The notes beneath the pieces were generated by a model, which worked only from the letters and a program-made list of their open reading frames with translations, searched no databases and was not told the DNA's origin. The position numbers and the translations under genes are program-made. DNA of 64,000 nt from Cherax quadricarinatus. Lineage: Eukaryota; Arthropoda; Malacostraca; Decapoda; Parastacidae. Below are positions 1 through 10,713 of this stretch, in pieces (the stretch's first letter is position 1; every line of letters begins with the position of its first letter). The stretch spans positions 103,428 through 167,427 of the forward strand of contig NW_027195549.1 of NCBI RefSeq assembly GCF_038502225.1, written 5' to 3'.

Positions 1-168
1 CATTTGTTTACAAAGTGGTTGTGTATAGTGTCGGAAGAATTACGTTTACTCTAGTCAAACTGGGGAATAACTGTAGAAAAATATTTTTGTATGCCTTCAC
101 TCTATATATAGCAATTCACAACTCTTGTGGGTTTGGTGCTTTTTATGATAATAATAATAATAATAATA
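1..168. other. AT-rich flank, no gene seen
   Basis: No coding or element signature was recognised. It ends in a short AAT run (about 148-168) next to the first MITE, whose TA target lies at 167-168. Confidence 0.4.
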
Positions 169-371
169 CAGTGGACCCCTGCTTAACGATCACCTCCCAA
201 TGCGACCAATTATGTAAATGTATTTATGTAAGTGCGTTTGAAAGTGTATGTTTGGGGATCTGAAATGGACTAATCTACTTCACAATATTCCTTATGGGAA
301 CAAATTCGGTCAGTACTGGCACCTGAACATACTTCTGGAATGAAAAAATATCGTTAACCGGGGGTCCACTG
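169..371 (-). mobile_element. 203-bp Tc1/mariner-pogo type MITE, copy 1
   Basis: The element starts CAGTGGACCCC and ends GGGGTCCACTG, with TA on both sides (167-168, 372-373). It encodes nothing. Copies with the same interior lie at 6910-7112 and 33255-33457, both in the opposite orientation to this one, and all three are exactly 203 bp. The TIR (terminal inverted repeat) start is shared with the Tigger elements of this window, so a Tigger transposase is the likely mobilising enzyme (inference). Confidence 0.85.
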
Positions 372-714
372 TAATTATTATTATAGTCTTCATTCACTCT
401 AAAAATGTGTTGCTGTTTGTTTATTCTGCACTAACTTGTACAACTTGTACATAATGTAAGAATACAGTGGACCTTCGACCAACAATGGCATCGTATAACG
501 TTAAATCCGACAAGCGATACATTTTAACGCAAAAACTTTGCCTCGACTAGCGCTAAACAACTAGACCAACGCGATTCGTTCCGTTCGAGACGCATCCACA
601 TGTAGCTTGCGCAGTGTTTACAAGCCAGCCACCGCGGTCGCATCCAAACATACAATCGGAACATTTCATATTATCACAGTGTTTTTAGTGAATGCACCAG
701 CAAAATAAGTCACC

Positions 715-1158
715 ATGGGCCCCAAGAAAGCTTCTAGTGCCAACCCTGTGATAAAAAGGGTGAGAATTAGTATGGAAATTAAGAAAGATTTTGAAGGGTT
801 TGGGGCTAACCCTGAGATGTCTATGCCAGTTGTGGAATCCATTGTACCTACTTCAAAGATTAAGGTAATGTGTGCACAGTGGGTTGAACTGCAAACCTTT
901 ATGGAAGAAAATCACCCTAACACCACTGCTATTGCAAGCCGTGCTGGTGACTATTACAATGACAATGTTGTGGCCCATTTTAGACAAATCATAAAAGAAC
1001 CGGAGGTACAGAGCTCTATGGACAGATATGTTGTGCAACAGAGGTCCAGTGACTCTCAAGCTGGTCCTAGTGGCATTAGAAGAAGAAGGGAAGTAACCCC
1101 GGAAAAGGACTTGACACCTCAAGTCCTAATGGAAGGGGATTCCCCTTCTAAACACTAA
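715..1158 (+). CDS. Miniature Tigger ORF, transposase ends without the catalytic domain
   Basis: The 147-aa frame starts at an ATG in the context CACCATGGGC. Residues 1-24 match the basic N-terminus of Tigger transposases (MGPKKASSANP...), and from about residue 26 (DFEGFG) it matches the region C-terminal to the DDE domain. The Tigger2 fragment at 25748-26512 carries DFEGF in its natural place, just after the catalytic region. The helix-turn-helix and DDE parts are therefore missing through an in-frame deletion. The tail ends SPSKH. A near-identical ORF with the same junction lies at 2586-3026 on the other strand. It has no transposase activity by design; a DNA- or protein-binding role is possible but unproven. 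Confidence 0.75.
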   Translation: MGPKKASSANPVIKRVRISMEIKKDFEGFGANPEMSMPVVESIVPTSKIKVMCAQWVELQTFMEENHPNTTAIASRAGDYYNDNVVAHFRQIIKEPEVQSSMDRYVVQQRSSDSQAGPSGIRRRREVTPEKDLTPQVLMEGDSPSKH

Positions 1159-1216
1159 CACCATCCACTCTCTCCCCTCCTCCTATCCCATCAATCATCA
1201 CCAGATCTTCAGTAAA

Positions 1217-1223
1217 GGTAAGT
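1217..1223 (+). promoter_or_regulatory. Consensus 5' splice donor after the Tigger stop codon
   Basis: AAAGGTAAGT follows the stop codon by about 60 bp. The same motif sits at the matching place at 2518-2526 (minus), 16733-16743 (minus), 35214-35221, 53874-53880 and 63278-63285, often directly after AATAAA. It would allow splicing out of the element or a choice between polyadenylation and splicing (inference). Confidence 0.5.
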
Positions 1224-2285
1224 GTCATATAATTGTACATGTCTTCTTCAGTTTGTGTGTATAAAAATTAACATTTCATGTGGTAAAATTTTTTTTTTCA
1301 ATACTTTGGTGTGTCAGGAACGGATTAATTTGATTTCCATTATTTCTTAAGGGGAAAATTAACTCGACTAACGATAATTTCGACTAACGATGAGCTCTCA
1401 GGAAAGGATTAATATTGTTGGTCGAGGGTCCACTGTATTTGTATTGTGAGGTAATTAATATTATAATAAAAAAATATTGAGGTAAATGTTTTACAAACTC
1501 TTACAAATGTTCGTGAATGAACTAAAAGTAGACGCATATTAATACGCATTTATTTCGCCTGACCAAGTGATCACCCACTACCTGTTCAGTTTGTATTATT
1601 ACATTGTCTGAACTCTGTATCTCATTCTCTCTTCATTTACTCTTTTGTTAACTAGATGGCTCTCATTGACGATGGCATCTAAGCTTAGCTGTGATAAAAA
1701 GAGAAGTCATAAGAATCTTGTTTTAAGTGCTAAGTTAGAGGATGATGGTGTGCCATTCTGATTTTATTCAATAAACACCCTGCCACTCACCTCTCACGCA
1801 CTAATATTAATATTTTAAGGTAAGTAATAAGTGTACTCTGTGTGTATCTTAACTTTTATTGTGTTTTTAATGCCTATTTCTATTGCTAACTTAATGTAAG
1901 TTTGTGTAAACTTGTTGTCTGGCATTTATTGCATATTTTATATGTGCTCTGATAATAATGCTTGTGGAGCTGTGTGGTAGCTGGGCGGAGGGACAACATT
2001 ACGTTTTCTCTGCTCACCCATCAGAGAAAACGTGTATGAATCTGCGTTTGGCCCAGCCACTCCCCCACTCCACTTTTGTTTACAATTTTTGGCATGAATT
2101 ATTCATTACTTCTCCCTTCGTTTATGATGGCATCTAAAGGTAATTGTTAGAAACGATTAAATTCAGAGAACTAGGTATGCCGATACTAATAATATGGCTC
2201 TGGGCCACGGTGTAGGTAGCCCGCATGGGCTACATCTACCTGCTACACCTACCAGCTACCTACACAGACTTCCTACAAATAAATA

Positions 2286-3296
2286 CAGTGGACCCCCGGT
2301 TCACGTTATTAATCTGTTCCTGAGAGCTCATCATAAAGCAAAATTATCAGAAAGCGAATCAATTTTCCCCATAAGAAATAATGGAAATCAAATTAATCCG
2401 TGCAAGACACCAAAAAGTATGAAAAAAAACTTTTACCACATGAAATATTAAGTTTAATGCAAAAGAATAATTACAATAACAATAATAACAATAGAATAAT
2501 CACAATAGAATAATTGACACTTACCTTTAATGAAGATCTGGTGATGATTGATGAGATGGGAGGAGTGGAGAGTGTGTCGAAGTTTTTAATGTTTAGAAGG
2601 GGAATCCTCCTCCATTAGGACTTGAGGTAGCAAGTCCTTTTCCGGGGTTACTTCCCTTCTTCTTTTAATGCCACTAGGACCAGCTTGAGAGTCACTGGAC
2701 TTCTGTCGTGCAACATATCTGTCCATAGAGGCCTGTACCTCTTGTTCCTTTATGACTTTCCTAAAGTGGTTCACAACATTGTCAGTGTAATAGTCACCAG
2801 CACGGCTTGCAATAGCTGTGTTAGGGTGATTTTCATCCATAAAGGTTTGCAGTTCAACCCACTGTGCACACATTTCCTTAATTTTTGAAATAGGCACAAT
2901 GGATTCCACAACTGGCATAGGCTTCTCAGGGCTAGCCCCAAACCCTTCAAAATCTTTCTTAATTTCCAAACTAATTCTCACCCTTTTTACCACAGGGTTG
3001 GCACTAGAAGCTTTTTTGGGGCCCATGGTGACTTATTTTGCAGAAACAAGCACCAAAAACAGTGATAAAATGGATAATATGGAATGTACCAAATGTATCC
3101 TTAGATGCACGCACACTGGCTGGCTTGTAAACACTTGCACACACGGAGCAGTTCAGGCCACACGTGGACACGTCTTGTATGAATCGTATCACATACCGGG
3201 TTTTGTAACGGGAACCGAGGCAAATTTTTTGCGGTAAAATGCTTCAGATACCGGATTTATCGGATACCGATGACTTCGCAAACCGGGGATCCACTG
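2286..3296 (-). mobile_element. Miniature Tigger element, copy 2
   Basis: The inverted ends are CAGTGGACCCCCGGTT at 2286 and GGGGATCCACTG ending at 3296, with TA on both sides. It is 1011 bp long with one open frame on the minus strand. The surrounding unit recurs uninterrupted at 3465-3510, which shows the empty site (AAATAAGTACTACTC) and confirms the insertion point. Confidence 0.85.
2586..3026 (-). CDS. Miniature Tigger ORF, same deletion as copy 1
   Basis: The 146-aa frame reads from the ATG at 3026. It has the same architecture as 715-1158: basic N-terminus (MGPKKASSANPVVKR), direct in-frame join to DFEGF, the PVVESIV block, a block containing NHFRKVIKEQE, and the tail DSQAGPSGIKRRRE ending SPSKH. 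Two separate copies sharing one deletion junction and an uninterrupted frame mean the short form itself was mobilised. No helix-turn-helix or DDE residues remain. Function unknown. Confidence 0.75.
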   Translation of the reverse strand: MGPKKASSANPVVKRVRISLEIKKDFEGFGASPEKPMPVVESIVPISKIKEMCAQWVELQTFMDENHPNTAIASRAGDYYTDNVVNHFRKVIKEQEVQASMDRYVARQKSSDSQAGPSGIKRRREVTPEKDLLPQVLMEEDSPSKH

Positions 3297-3726
3297 TACT
3301 ACTCATCTCTCTTCCTACATTAAGACTACACATATTTTAAGGTAAATAGTGAGTGTACTGTATGTGTATTTTACCTCTCTGGAATGTTTTAAATATCATA
3401 CATTAAGTATGAGATGGGGAGCCAGGGCTACCTACACCTGGGCTACCTACACCTGGGCTACCTACACCTGACTTCCTACAAATAAGTACTACTCATATCC
3501 CTCCCTACATTAAGATTACAAATACTTTAAGATAAGTAATGAATGTACTGTGAATGTATTTTACTTGGTTTTTTTAATGCCTAGTTCTATTACTAACTTA
3601 ATATAATTTAGTGTAAACTTGTTGTCTGGCATTTATGTGCATTTATAAATGGAAAAAATAGCATTCTGCCTTCCGGCGATGTCTGCTTTCGGGCGACAGC
3701 CTGTAACCTAACCTGCCATATAAGTG

Positions 3727-4031
3727 GGGCCCGGTGGCCTGGTGGCTAAAGCTCCCGCTTCACACACGGAGGGCCCGGGTTCAATTCCCGGCGGGTGGAA
3801 ACATTTCGACACGTTTCCTTACACATGTTGTCCTGTTCACCTAGCAGCAAATAGGTACCTGGGTGTTAGTCGACTGGTGTGGGTCGCATCCTGGGGGACA
3901 AGATTAAGGACCCCAATGGAAATAAGTTAGACAGTCCTCGATGACGCACTGACTTTCTTGGGTTATCCTGGGTGGCTAACCCTCCGGGGTTAAAAATCCG
4001 AACGAAATCTTATCTTATCTTATCTTACTGT
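3727..4031 (+). mobile_element. tRNA-headed SINE (SINE-1), copy 1
   Basis: The head resembles a tRNA: TGGCCTGGTGGCTAAAGC (A-box-like), a CAC-type anticodon loop (TTCACAC), then GGGTTCAATTCCCGGC (B-box-like). The body contains GGTACCTGGGTGTTAGTCG, then a tail with AAGGACCCCAATGGAAATAA, and ends in ATCTT repeats (about 4006-4027). The tail matches the 3' end of LINE-A (16320-16375), so LINE-A probably retrotransposes it. It would be transcribed by RNA polymerase III (established for tRNA SINEs). It is inserted in the last bases of the Tigger4-type end. Confidence 0.85.
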
Positions 4032-4033
4032 AC

Positions 4034-5506
4034 CTTGAAAGTTTGAGTAATAAATCTGCTGTTGTCAAAAAGTCAAAGAGAGAGTCTGTGTGAGGGGCGC
4101 AGCTGTCAGTGAGGAGGGAAGATAATGTAAGGATTTTAGAGCTGTGATGACATTGGAGGTAAATTCTGCATCCTCGCTGATAGACAAATCAGTTTATCAT
4201 AGAGCCTAACAGCTCTTACAGAGCAGAAATGGTGAAATAAAATACCCTCCCCCCCTGATTTAACTGGTCACATGTAGTGTAAAAAATTTTGGTGATGAGC
4301 TCAGAAATTAGCATTATTATTATCATTATTATTATTGATGTTATTGTTGTTAATATTATATTATTACAGGTCGACCACCACTAATTAACCTATCAATAGA
4401 GACTCTGCTACAGCTTCCTCATTTTCATCATTGCTTTTTCTTCCACTGGCTTGCTGCTGTGGATTTACAACCATTTTCACAATTTTTGAGTCAGTATAAT
4501 GATGAAATTTGAGTCACTATAATGATGAAATTTGAAATAATGCTAGCCGAAATTAGTGTCGGATTACTGATGGAATCAGATAACTGACGGCTGACCTGTA
4601 CTAGTTGCACTGTCACAATTACTTTTGATGTTAATAATGTGATTATAATAATATAATTGACAGTTTGAAACATTTCTACCTTTTCCTCTCTACAACTATA
4701 AAAAGGGTCACAGTATACTTGATATATATCTACAGGTCACCTGTAAATGATTTTCAAATATTCCCATTACTTTGTAAGCAGGAAATTAATTCAAGAAATG
4801 TATTAGAAATGTAACCATTCTCATGTATTGATGTTCTATTACTGGTGGTTCTAATATATTTTCATTAGGATTTTTGTTTAGCTGTAATATAGTGTTTAAA
4901 ATTCTTTTTTTTTCATATCTGATTATTTTTCTAGAGTTAGTAATCATTGTAATAATTATTGGGAATAGTAATAAGATGCAATGAAATCAGTTGAGCTACT
5001 ATTGGGGAATTTGCTAAGAGTTAGTGTACAGGGTTTAGTGTTGTGTTCAAAATGGTGGAGGGAACATGAAGGTGAGATTCTGTAAACAAGCCCCACTCTC
5101 ACACATTTGTCAGCTTCAGCGGTCTTTTTCCAACTGCTCATATTGATTAATTTGCCACTAACAAGGTTTGGCAGCACCTAGGCACCACTGTGAATATGCT
5201 AGAAGTTCACAGGTTGGCCAAGCCTGGCACCCAGAAGAGATGTTTGAAAGTTAGCAGACTCAACCAGATATACTGATGGAAGGATATAGAGGTACTAGAG
5301 ACCTTGAAAACTCTAGTCATGGAGGATCAGACCATGCTTGTAAACTGGAAATCAGAAGATCTCTGTGACAGCCTGAAGAAGGAATGTCTCAAGGAACAGG
5401 ATCAAGGAAAGTAACCCAAGACAGTATGTTAAGGTAAGGGAATTGGTTAGAACTATGTGAGTGGTAGTTCTACAATCTGTAAAACATCTTTCTTTCAATG
5501 CACCAG
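4034..5506. other. Low-complexity AT-rich interval, no gene recognised
   Basis: There are small ATT-rich repeats near 4315-4370 and a direct duplication of GAGTCA.TATAATGATGAAATTTGA at about 4488-4532. No reading frame with recognisable similarity, no TIRs and no tRNA-like structure were seen. 5180-5460 is less AT-rich and could be an old repeat or a lost exon; I cannot tell. Confidence 0.35.
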
Positions 5507-5692
5507 CCATATCCCACTGAGGTGGGGTGGCCCAAAAGGAAAAACAAAAGTTTCGCCTTTTAAATTTAGTAATATATATAGGAGGAGGGGTTACTAGCCC
5601 CTTGCTCCCGGCATTTTAGTTGCCTCTTACAACACGCATGGCTTATGGAGGAAGAATTCTGTTCTACTTCCCCATGTTCTGCTATAATATTG
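5507..5692 (-). mobile_element. Short RTE-derived element (5' end joined to 3' end)
   Basis: 5518-5545 (CACTGAGGTGGGGTGGCCC) matches the 3' end of the RTE element at 21165-21195. 5585-5685 (GGTTACTAGCCCCTTGCTCC...) matches the RTE 5' region at 24330-24420. The two are joined with nearly all of the RTE missing, so this is an internally deleted copy or a small non-autonomous derivative in the same orientation as the large copy. Confidence 0.6.
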
Positions 5693-5836
5693 TGGGTAAT
5701 TCTAATACAGCTTCTCCTCACTTAACGCAGTGGCAGCAGTGGCGAGCAGCAAGAACCTTGTCCTCTATTTTTACTTCTACCTGAGGTTCCCAGCAGCCCT
5801 ATGATGGCCTAATTGAGACCCACATAACATTAACAT

Positions 5837-7183
5837 ATGTGGATACCCAGAATGACATTAATCAACTGCAGAAATCACCTAAAAATACGCAAATTACCAA
5901 CTAATAGGACTCGTGTTACCACCTCCTGCCCCGCTGCCACTGAAGTGAAACTCCACAACATTCACCCATCACCAACTATTCATCTGAAGCCACTGTCAAT
6001 GGCCAAGGGTCAGGGCAACAAAAGAAGATCCAGAAACCAGCCAAGGACTCTTAACATTGAAGGTGAGAGCAGTAATACTACAAGGAAAACTTCTTGTACT
6101 GCCAGTCAGGACACAACCCTCATCACCCCCCAACATCCCCACAACACTCGTCTGACGAAAACAAATAGGGCCACCACCACAGTCCAAGATAACTCCTTCC
6201 ATGGATTTAATGTCAAGAAGATTACTGACTCAGAAATAGCTAAACTCCTTATGATCCAGAACCAAACAATCACCAAGCTAACTCAGGAAATGCAGGAGCT
6301 TAAAGCCTCCAGTGTACAGTACCTCAGCAAGATCACTGCTCCAGAACATAAACTAGACACTCTGGAGCAACTAAGCAACATCCACACCCAGTCCATGGAC
6401 ACCATCAACACACTAAAAGGCAAAATCACCCCAGCTTACTACCAACATCATAGAAGAAAGAACGCAAGTTTATCTACAACTTGCCAATGTCATCACCAAC
6501 TTCCAAGACCATAATGACCAACAACAACTATCTGAGGCTGTTGTAGATAATAGCAAATATATTCCACTGACAGTCACCCAAGAGACTTGCATGGAGACCG
6601 CCCTACAGCTTATCAAGGACCATCTTTGGCTAAACATATGTAGTGATGAACTAAAAGATTGCAAACTAATGGGCTACTAAGTGGGTAAAAAACAGTGCTA
6701 TTAAAATTCAAAATCAGCCTACAAAGAAACAGCCTACTAAAAACATCCATTTCCATGAAAACTGATGTATACATCAATGATTGTCTAACCAAAACAAGAC
6801 AAAACCTCCTTTATTGGCTAAGAAAATTACAAAATGCCCAAAAAATCCATCAGTGCTTTGTGAGGGATGAAAAAATAGCAGTTAGGAAACAGCCCACTGG
6901 GAAGAGATACAGTGGACCCCCGGTTAACGACATTTTTTCACTCCAGAAGTATGTTCAGGTGCCAGTAATGACCGAATTTGTTCCCATAAGGAATATTGTG
7001 AAGTAGATTAGTCCATTTCAGACCCCCAAACATACACGTACAAACGCACTTACATAAATACACTTACATAATTGGTCGCATTCGGAGGTGATCGTTATGC
7101 GGGGGTCCACTGTACTTCATCTCTATGGAAAACGACCTAAAAACATTCCTGAGTGAAGCTGTGTTAACAGAATCAGAATAAAG
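5837..7183 (+). pseudogene. LINE-B ORF1 (RNA-binding/chaperone type), frameshifted
   Basis: The first frame (5837-6514) has a basic, Ser/Thr-rich N-terminus, then a heptad-like coiled-coil segment (QNQTITKLTQEMQELKAS and following). After a frameshift the reading continues through a block typical of LINE ORF1 RNA-binding domains (DHLWLNICSDELKDCKLMGY). The C-terminus is split by the MITE at 6910-7112. Removing the MITE and one TA restores KRYFISMENDLKTFLSEA before a stop at 7181-7183. The protein would coat LINE RNA (established for ORF1p). Several frameshifts and stops make it non-functional. Confidence 0.6.
6910..7112 (+). mobile_element. 203-bp MITE, copy 2
   Basis: CAGTGGACCCCCGG to GGGGGTCCACTG, flanked by TA (6908-6909, 7113-7114). 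It is inserted in the LINE-B ORF1 pseudogene, whose frame resumes exactly after the duplicated TA. The interior matches 33255-33457 closely in the same orientation. Confidence 0.9.
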
Positions 7184-7649
7184 TGCAGATTATACCCACT
7201 GTCCATGATTACTGCTATGAACTTCCTGTAACAGTTATGTACTGCCATGAAATTTGTTCCCTGAAATTCTAATACCCCAATTAACTTTGAATGTCACTTT
7301 TGTATTCAATGATCATTCTACCTCATAGTCTTAATTGTGTTTAATATCTACAGAATATTTCTCTTTATTTTTTTTATTTTATTGCCTCAACTTCATCAAA
7401 TATTTGCAACTTACCATGTCATTGCACTATCTTGTTTTAATTGTAACTTACCATAATACTGTCTCTTTCAACTATTACTGCCCTATTTTATTATACACTT
7501 TATTGCCCAACTTTATTTTAAACTTTCTATTATTGCCCAATTTTATTTTCAAATTTTTATTATTGCCCTATTTTATTTTAGACTTTATTACTCAATTTTA
7601 TTTTTAAACTTTTCTTAACATATTGTTGGCAAATTTTCAAGCTTGTAGG
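7184..7649 (+). other. LINE-B inter-ORF spacer with T-rich repeats
   Basis: AT-rich, with repeated units resembling TATTGCCCAATTTTATTTT between about 7470 and 7610. No gene seen; it lies between ORF1 and ORF2 of the decayed LINE-B. Confidence 0.4.
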
Positions 7650-7650
7650 T

Positions 7651-7955
7651 GGCCCGGTGGCCTGGTGGCTAAAGCTCCCGCTTCACACACGGAAGGCCCG
7701 GGTTCGATTCCCGGCGGGTGGAAACATTCCGACACGTTTCCTTACACCTGTTGTCCTGTTCACCTAGCAGCAAATAGGTACCTGGGTGTTAGTCGACTGG
7801 TGTGGGTCGCATCCTGGGGGACAAGATTAAGGACCCCAATGGAAATAAGTTAGACAGTCCTCGATGACGCACTGACTTTCTTGGGTTATCCTGGGTGGCT
7901 AACCCTCCGGGGTTAAAAATCCGAACGAAATCTTCTTCTTCTTCTTCTTCTTCAA
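7651..7955 (+). mobile_element. SINE-1, copy 2
   Basis: Same tRNA-like head (GGCCTGGTGGCTAAAGC, GGGTTCGATTCCCGGC) and body as 3727-4031, with few differences. The 3' end differs: a CTT repeat (about 7932-7953) replaces the ATCTT repeat of copy 1. It contains the LINE-A-like block AAGGACCCCAATGGAAATAA. It is not a tRNA gene because it continues into the SINE body and lies inside LINE-B. Confidence 0.85.
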
Positions 7956-8179
7956 CTCCAACTTTTTTATTATCGTGTCTACCATCTTACTTAAATATTA
8001 CTTACAAACATATCATTGCCATTATTTTATTTTATTATACTACTGCTACTTTAATTTGCAATTTTATCTTATCAGTTTATATCTACTTATAATTTAGTTC
8101 ATGTAAACAACTTATATTAGTCTTAGTGTAATTACAAGTGACAGTCTGGTGCTATTTTTAATTTGTAATTTTATCTTAT

Positions 8180-8727
8180 GTTCCTCGTGTCCATCTCACA
8201 CTATGCAAAAACTCAATGCACATAAAAGGCCCTAAAATCTGGAATTCATTACCTGTAAATATAAAAGAAACACTACCTGTTTATAAATTCAAGTCTCTAC
8301 TCAAAGATCACTTACTCACCCAAAACCAAATAAATACTGAATAACTGAACCTTATAAATTGTATATCTTAAATGTTTCTCACAATTATATCACATAAATG
8401 TTAAACCTAAAACCGAATCTAACTTTATTATTTTTTAAATACACTACCTAACAGAATACTCCATACGACTGAATGTACAACAATGCATGCAACCATATGA
8501 CCTGTCTTTGTAATACTCACTTGTGGTTTATAATAATCTGTTTACATTAATGTTTTATCACTGATTTCATCATTGCTTAGTTAATTTTAAGTTAATTTTA
8601 AGCCAGCCCGTAATGCTATGCATAGTATAAGTGGCTTTGGCATGCTGCTCTTATCTGTATTTTTTTGTACCTCTGTATGTGTGCTCAAATTGATAATAAA
8701 TAAATAAATAAATAAATAAATAAATGC
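8180..8727 (+). mobile_element. 5'-truncated LINE-B tail with AAAT repeat
   Basis: It begins in the ORF2 C-terminus (CTCGTGTCC...CCCTAAAATCTGGAATTC, encoding the conserved GPKIWNSLP-like block). It runs through the 3' UTR and ends in an AAAT microsatellite (8694-8727). It matches the 3' end of LINE-B copy 1 (20800-21140 and 24700-24911). It lies in the spacer of a different, longer LINE-B copy. Confidence 0.7.
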
Positions 8728-8924
8728 CTAGTTGTACTTTAGTTCATTCTAACTCAATACATAGTCATCACCAAATTCATTATATTTAGTGGTTACTACA
8801 CTCTATTTAACCAATGTGCATTAGCTACATACTAGTCCAAACATCCCACTACTACAGATATCAGTACTAGAACTCACTACACTATACAGGATATAAAGAA
8901 TTACATTTTAAACGTAATAGATGA
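8728..8924 (+). other. LINE-B spacer upstream of ORF2
   Basis: No feature beyond AT-rich sequence. It leads directly into the ORF2 N-terminal region of LINE-B copy 3. Confidence 0.35.
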
Positions 8925-9164
8925 ATGGTCATGTCGACCCTGATCTAAACCTACATAATATAAGACCCAATCAAAATTTGTTGGAAAGTAACTGCCTTTA
9001 TTACACAGCATCACAAGCCAGCACTATCCTAAATGTACTGCTAAAAGTCTAACAGTTCTTAACTACAACATCAGGTCCTTAAACAAACACTATGATGACC
9101 TCCTGGCACTCCTTGATTCCCTAATTACCTTCTCCTGTATTATTCTCACTGAGACCTGTCTTAA

Positions 9165-10713
9165 AGAAATGTGTTCATCTTGACTTCATACACACAGACT
9201 GATCACCCACTCACAAAGCAGCTTTTATTAGGAAAATACCAACTAATCATTTCTTATTTGAACCTACCTGAAAATAAAAACATGAAAGAATGAAGTAATA
9301 TATAGCAGGTGGATTACAGGGTACAGGTCAACAGTAAGTCAAGCAAAATTTGAGTCAAACAGTCCAAAACTTTTCAAGAGTAACTTTGTTGTCAATATAC
9401 AAAGTGAATATCTATACATGATTGGACTCTGAAGGCCACATATCAGTAAGCCCAGCTGGTAAACATTAAGAGGTGGAGCCAAGAGCTATGACTCAACCCC
9501 TGTAAAAAAAAAACTAAATATCAGCACTGAAGCAAGAGTAAGGATATGGAAGACATGTAACTATCATTTTGATAATACTGTACCTAAGAGAAAAGACCTA
9601 CTGTAACTAGGGCATGTATACCTGATGATGGTACTCTCAGTCAAGGCCTACTGTTTGACACAGCAAGGTCAATCAGGATGTTGGTGACAGCAAGTAGTCT
9701 GACAGGCAACACAGCTTGGTTGACAGTTAAAAGCATCGACAAAACTGTCATGACATCTTTTAAAGACAGTCTGGGGAACTATATATACAATGTACTGTAA
9801 TGACAACCACGGTACTAGATCAGTGCTAATTAAAATATTTGGTATAAATATCCCAATCTATTCATGCCATATCAAGATAACATGGTATGGTTGTCTCTCA
9901 TAAATCCCTGGATGGTTGCTGTCTGCCAACCTACTACTACTACTACTACTGCAGGAGCTTGTCCAGGTTTTTCCTTAAAAACTTCTCCTAATACATGGTA
10001 TATACAGTACATGTATTGCCATGATTGCTTTATAAGCCTCCCTCTCTCCACTGAAAATGGTACAGGTATTAAAAAATACATTAACATACTAACAAGCAAT
10101 GGCACTCATGACAAATAATTATGTATAGTGAACAAGCTACATAAGAATATAAACAGTTTAACAACAACAAATGGTAACACTAGTATAAATTACAAGGACT
10201 AGGAAACTGCTCCTTCCTTGCTGAAGCAAAAACAAGGTAAGTATAGCACGTTGTTCAGCCACAAAGATATCAGTGGAATAAGTATGAGGTACATATAAAG
10301 TGGTAGTCTTATTGTGATATCAGAAAACAGTTGCATTATAAAAAAAAGACTTATTTTCAATTTTTTTGTGCATTAGCTGAGTGAAATCGGTAAATGGGTG
10401 GTTTCTTGTACTCATTTGATAGAAATAATGGAGTTCTAGCAAAATAGGTATGACTTTTGTCGACTAGTACACTGGAATTGGCCGAAAATAGGGCTCAAAG
10501 TGGGCAAAATCGCCGATGAGTAAACATCATCGAGACCGCTAACTTCGCGAGAGCATAATTCCCTAAGTTTTCCATCAAATTTCACACTTTTGGTGTCATT
10601 ATGATCGGGAAAAGATTCTCTATCATTTTCATAAGAATTTTTTTTTTTTTTTTTTTGAAATTTGGGGGACCCTGAGAACAAGTCTCTGAGAGGGCCTGTG
10701 GACCCTGAAAGGG
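9165..10713. mobile_element. piggyBac-related insertion, right end only recognised
   Basis: LINE-B ORF2 breaks at TTAA (9161-9164) and resumes after TTAG (10714-10717). The right end reads GGACCCTGAAAGGG, identical to the right ends of piggyBac copies P1 and P2. 10375-10640 resembles, in inverted orientation, the interior of the piggyBac-type MITE at 26840-27691. The left side lacks the expected CCCTTTCAGGG, so it is rearranged or mutated. A short piece at 9905-9945 (GGTTGCTGTCTGCCAACC) matches the RTE 5' end (24672-24690). The rest (9180-9900, 9960-10330) is unassigned. Confidence 0.45.

Larger units (their letters stand above)
475..1435 (+). mobile_element. Miniature Tigger (pogo-like) element, copy 1
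   Basis: The ends are inverted (CAGTGGACCTTCGACCAAC and its near complement at 1417-1435), flanked by TA at 473-474 and 1436-1437. The 961-bp body carries one open frame (715-1158), then an AATAAA-like/splice-donor motif (AGTAAAGGTAAGT, 1211-1223). A full Tigger is about 2-2.5 kb, so this is an internally deleted derivative whose reading frame survived. Confidence 0.85.
1440..4033 (+). mobile_element. Remains of a second Tigger-like family (Tigger4 type), split
   Basis: Blocks at 1780-1960 and 3300-3726 match the 3' part of the element at 29073-31390: repeated units with TTTTAAGGTAAGTAAT, then GCCATATAAGTGGGGCCC. The 3' end is cut by SINE-1 seven bases before the tip: GGGGCCC at 3727, then TACTGTA after the SINE. 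At about 1671 and 2126 short frames begin MASK, resembling a transposase start, but they stop quickly. Another Tigger sits inside (2286-3296). I did not find a clear 5' TIR, so the left boundary is uncertain. Confidence 0.5.

Noticed and set aside
5180..5460. Possible host exon
   Set aside because: Less AT-rich, but no long frame, no clear splice pair and no recognisable product.
7651..7725. tRNA-like sequence with a CAC-type anticodon loop (also near 3730 and 40320 minus)
   Set aside because: It continues into a 300-bp body with a LINE-like tail and recurs in the same form, so it is a SINE head and not a tRNA gene.
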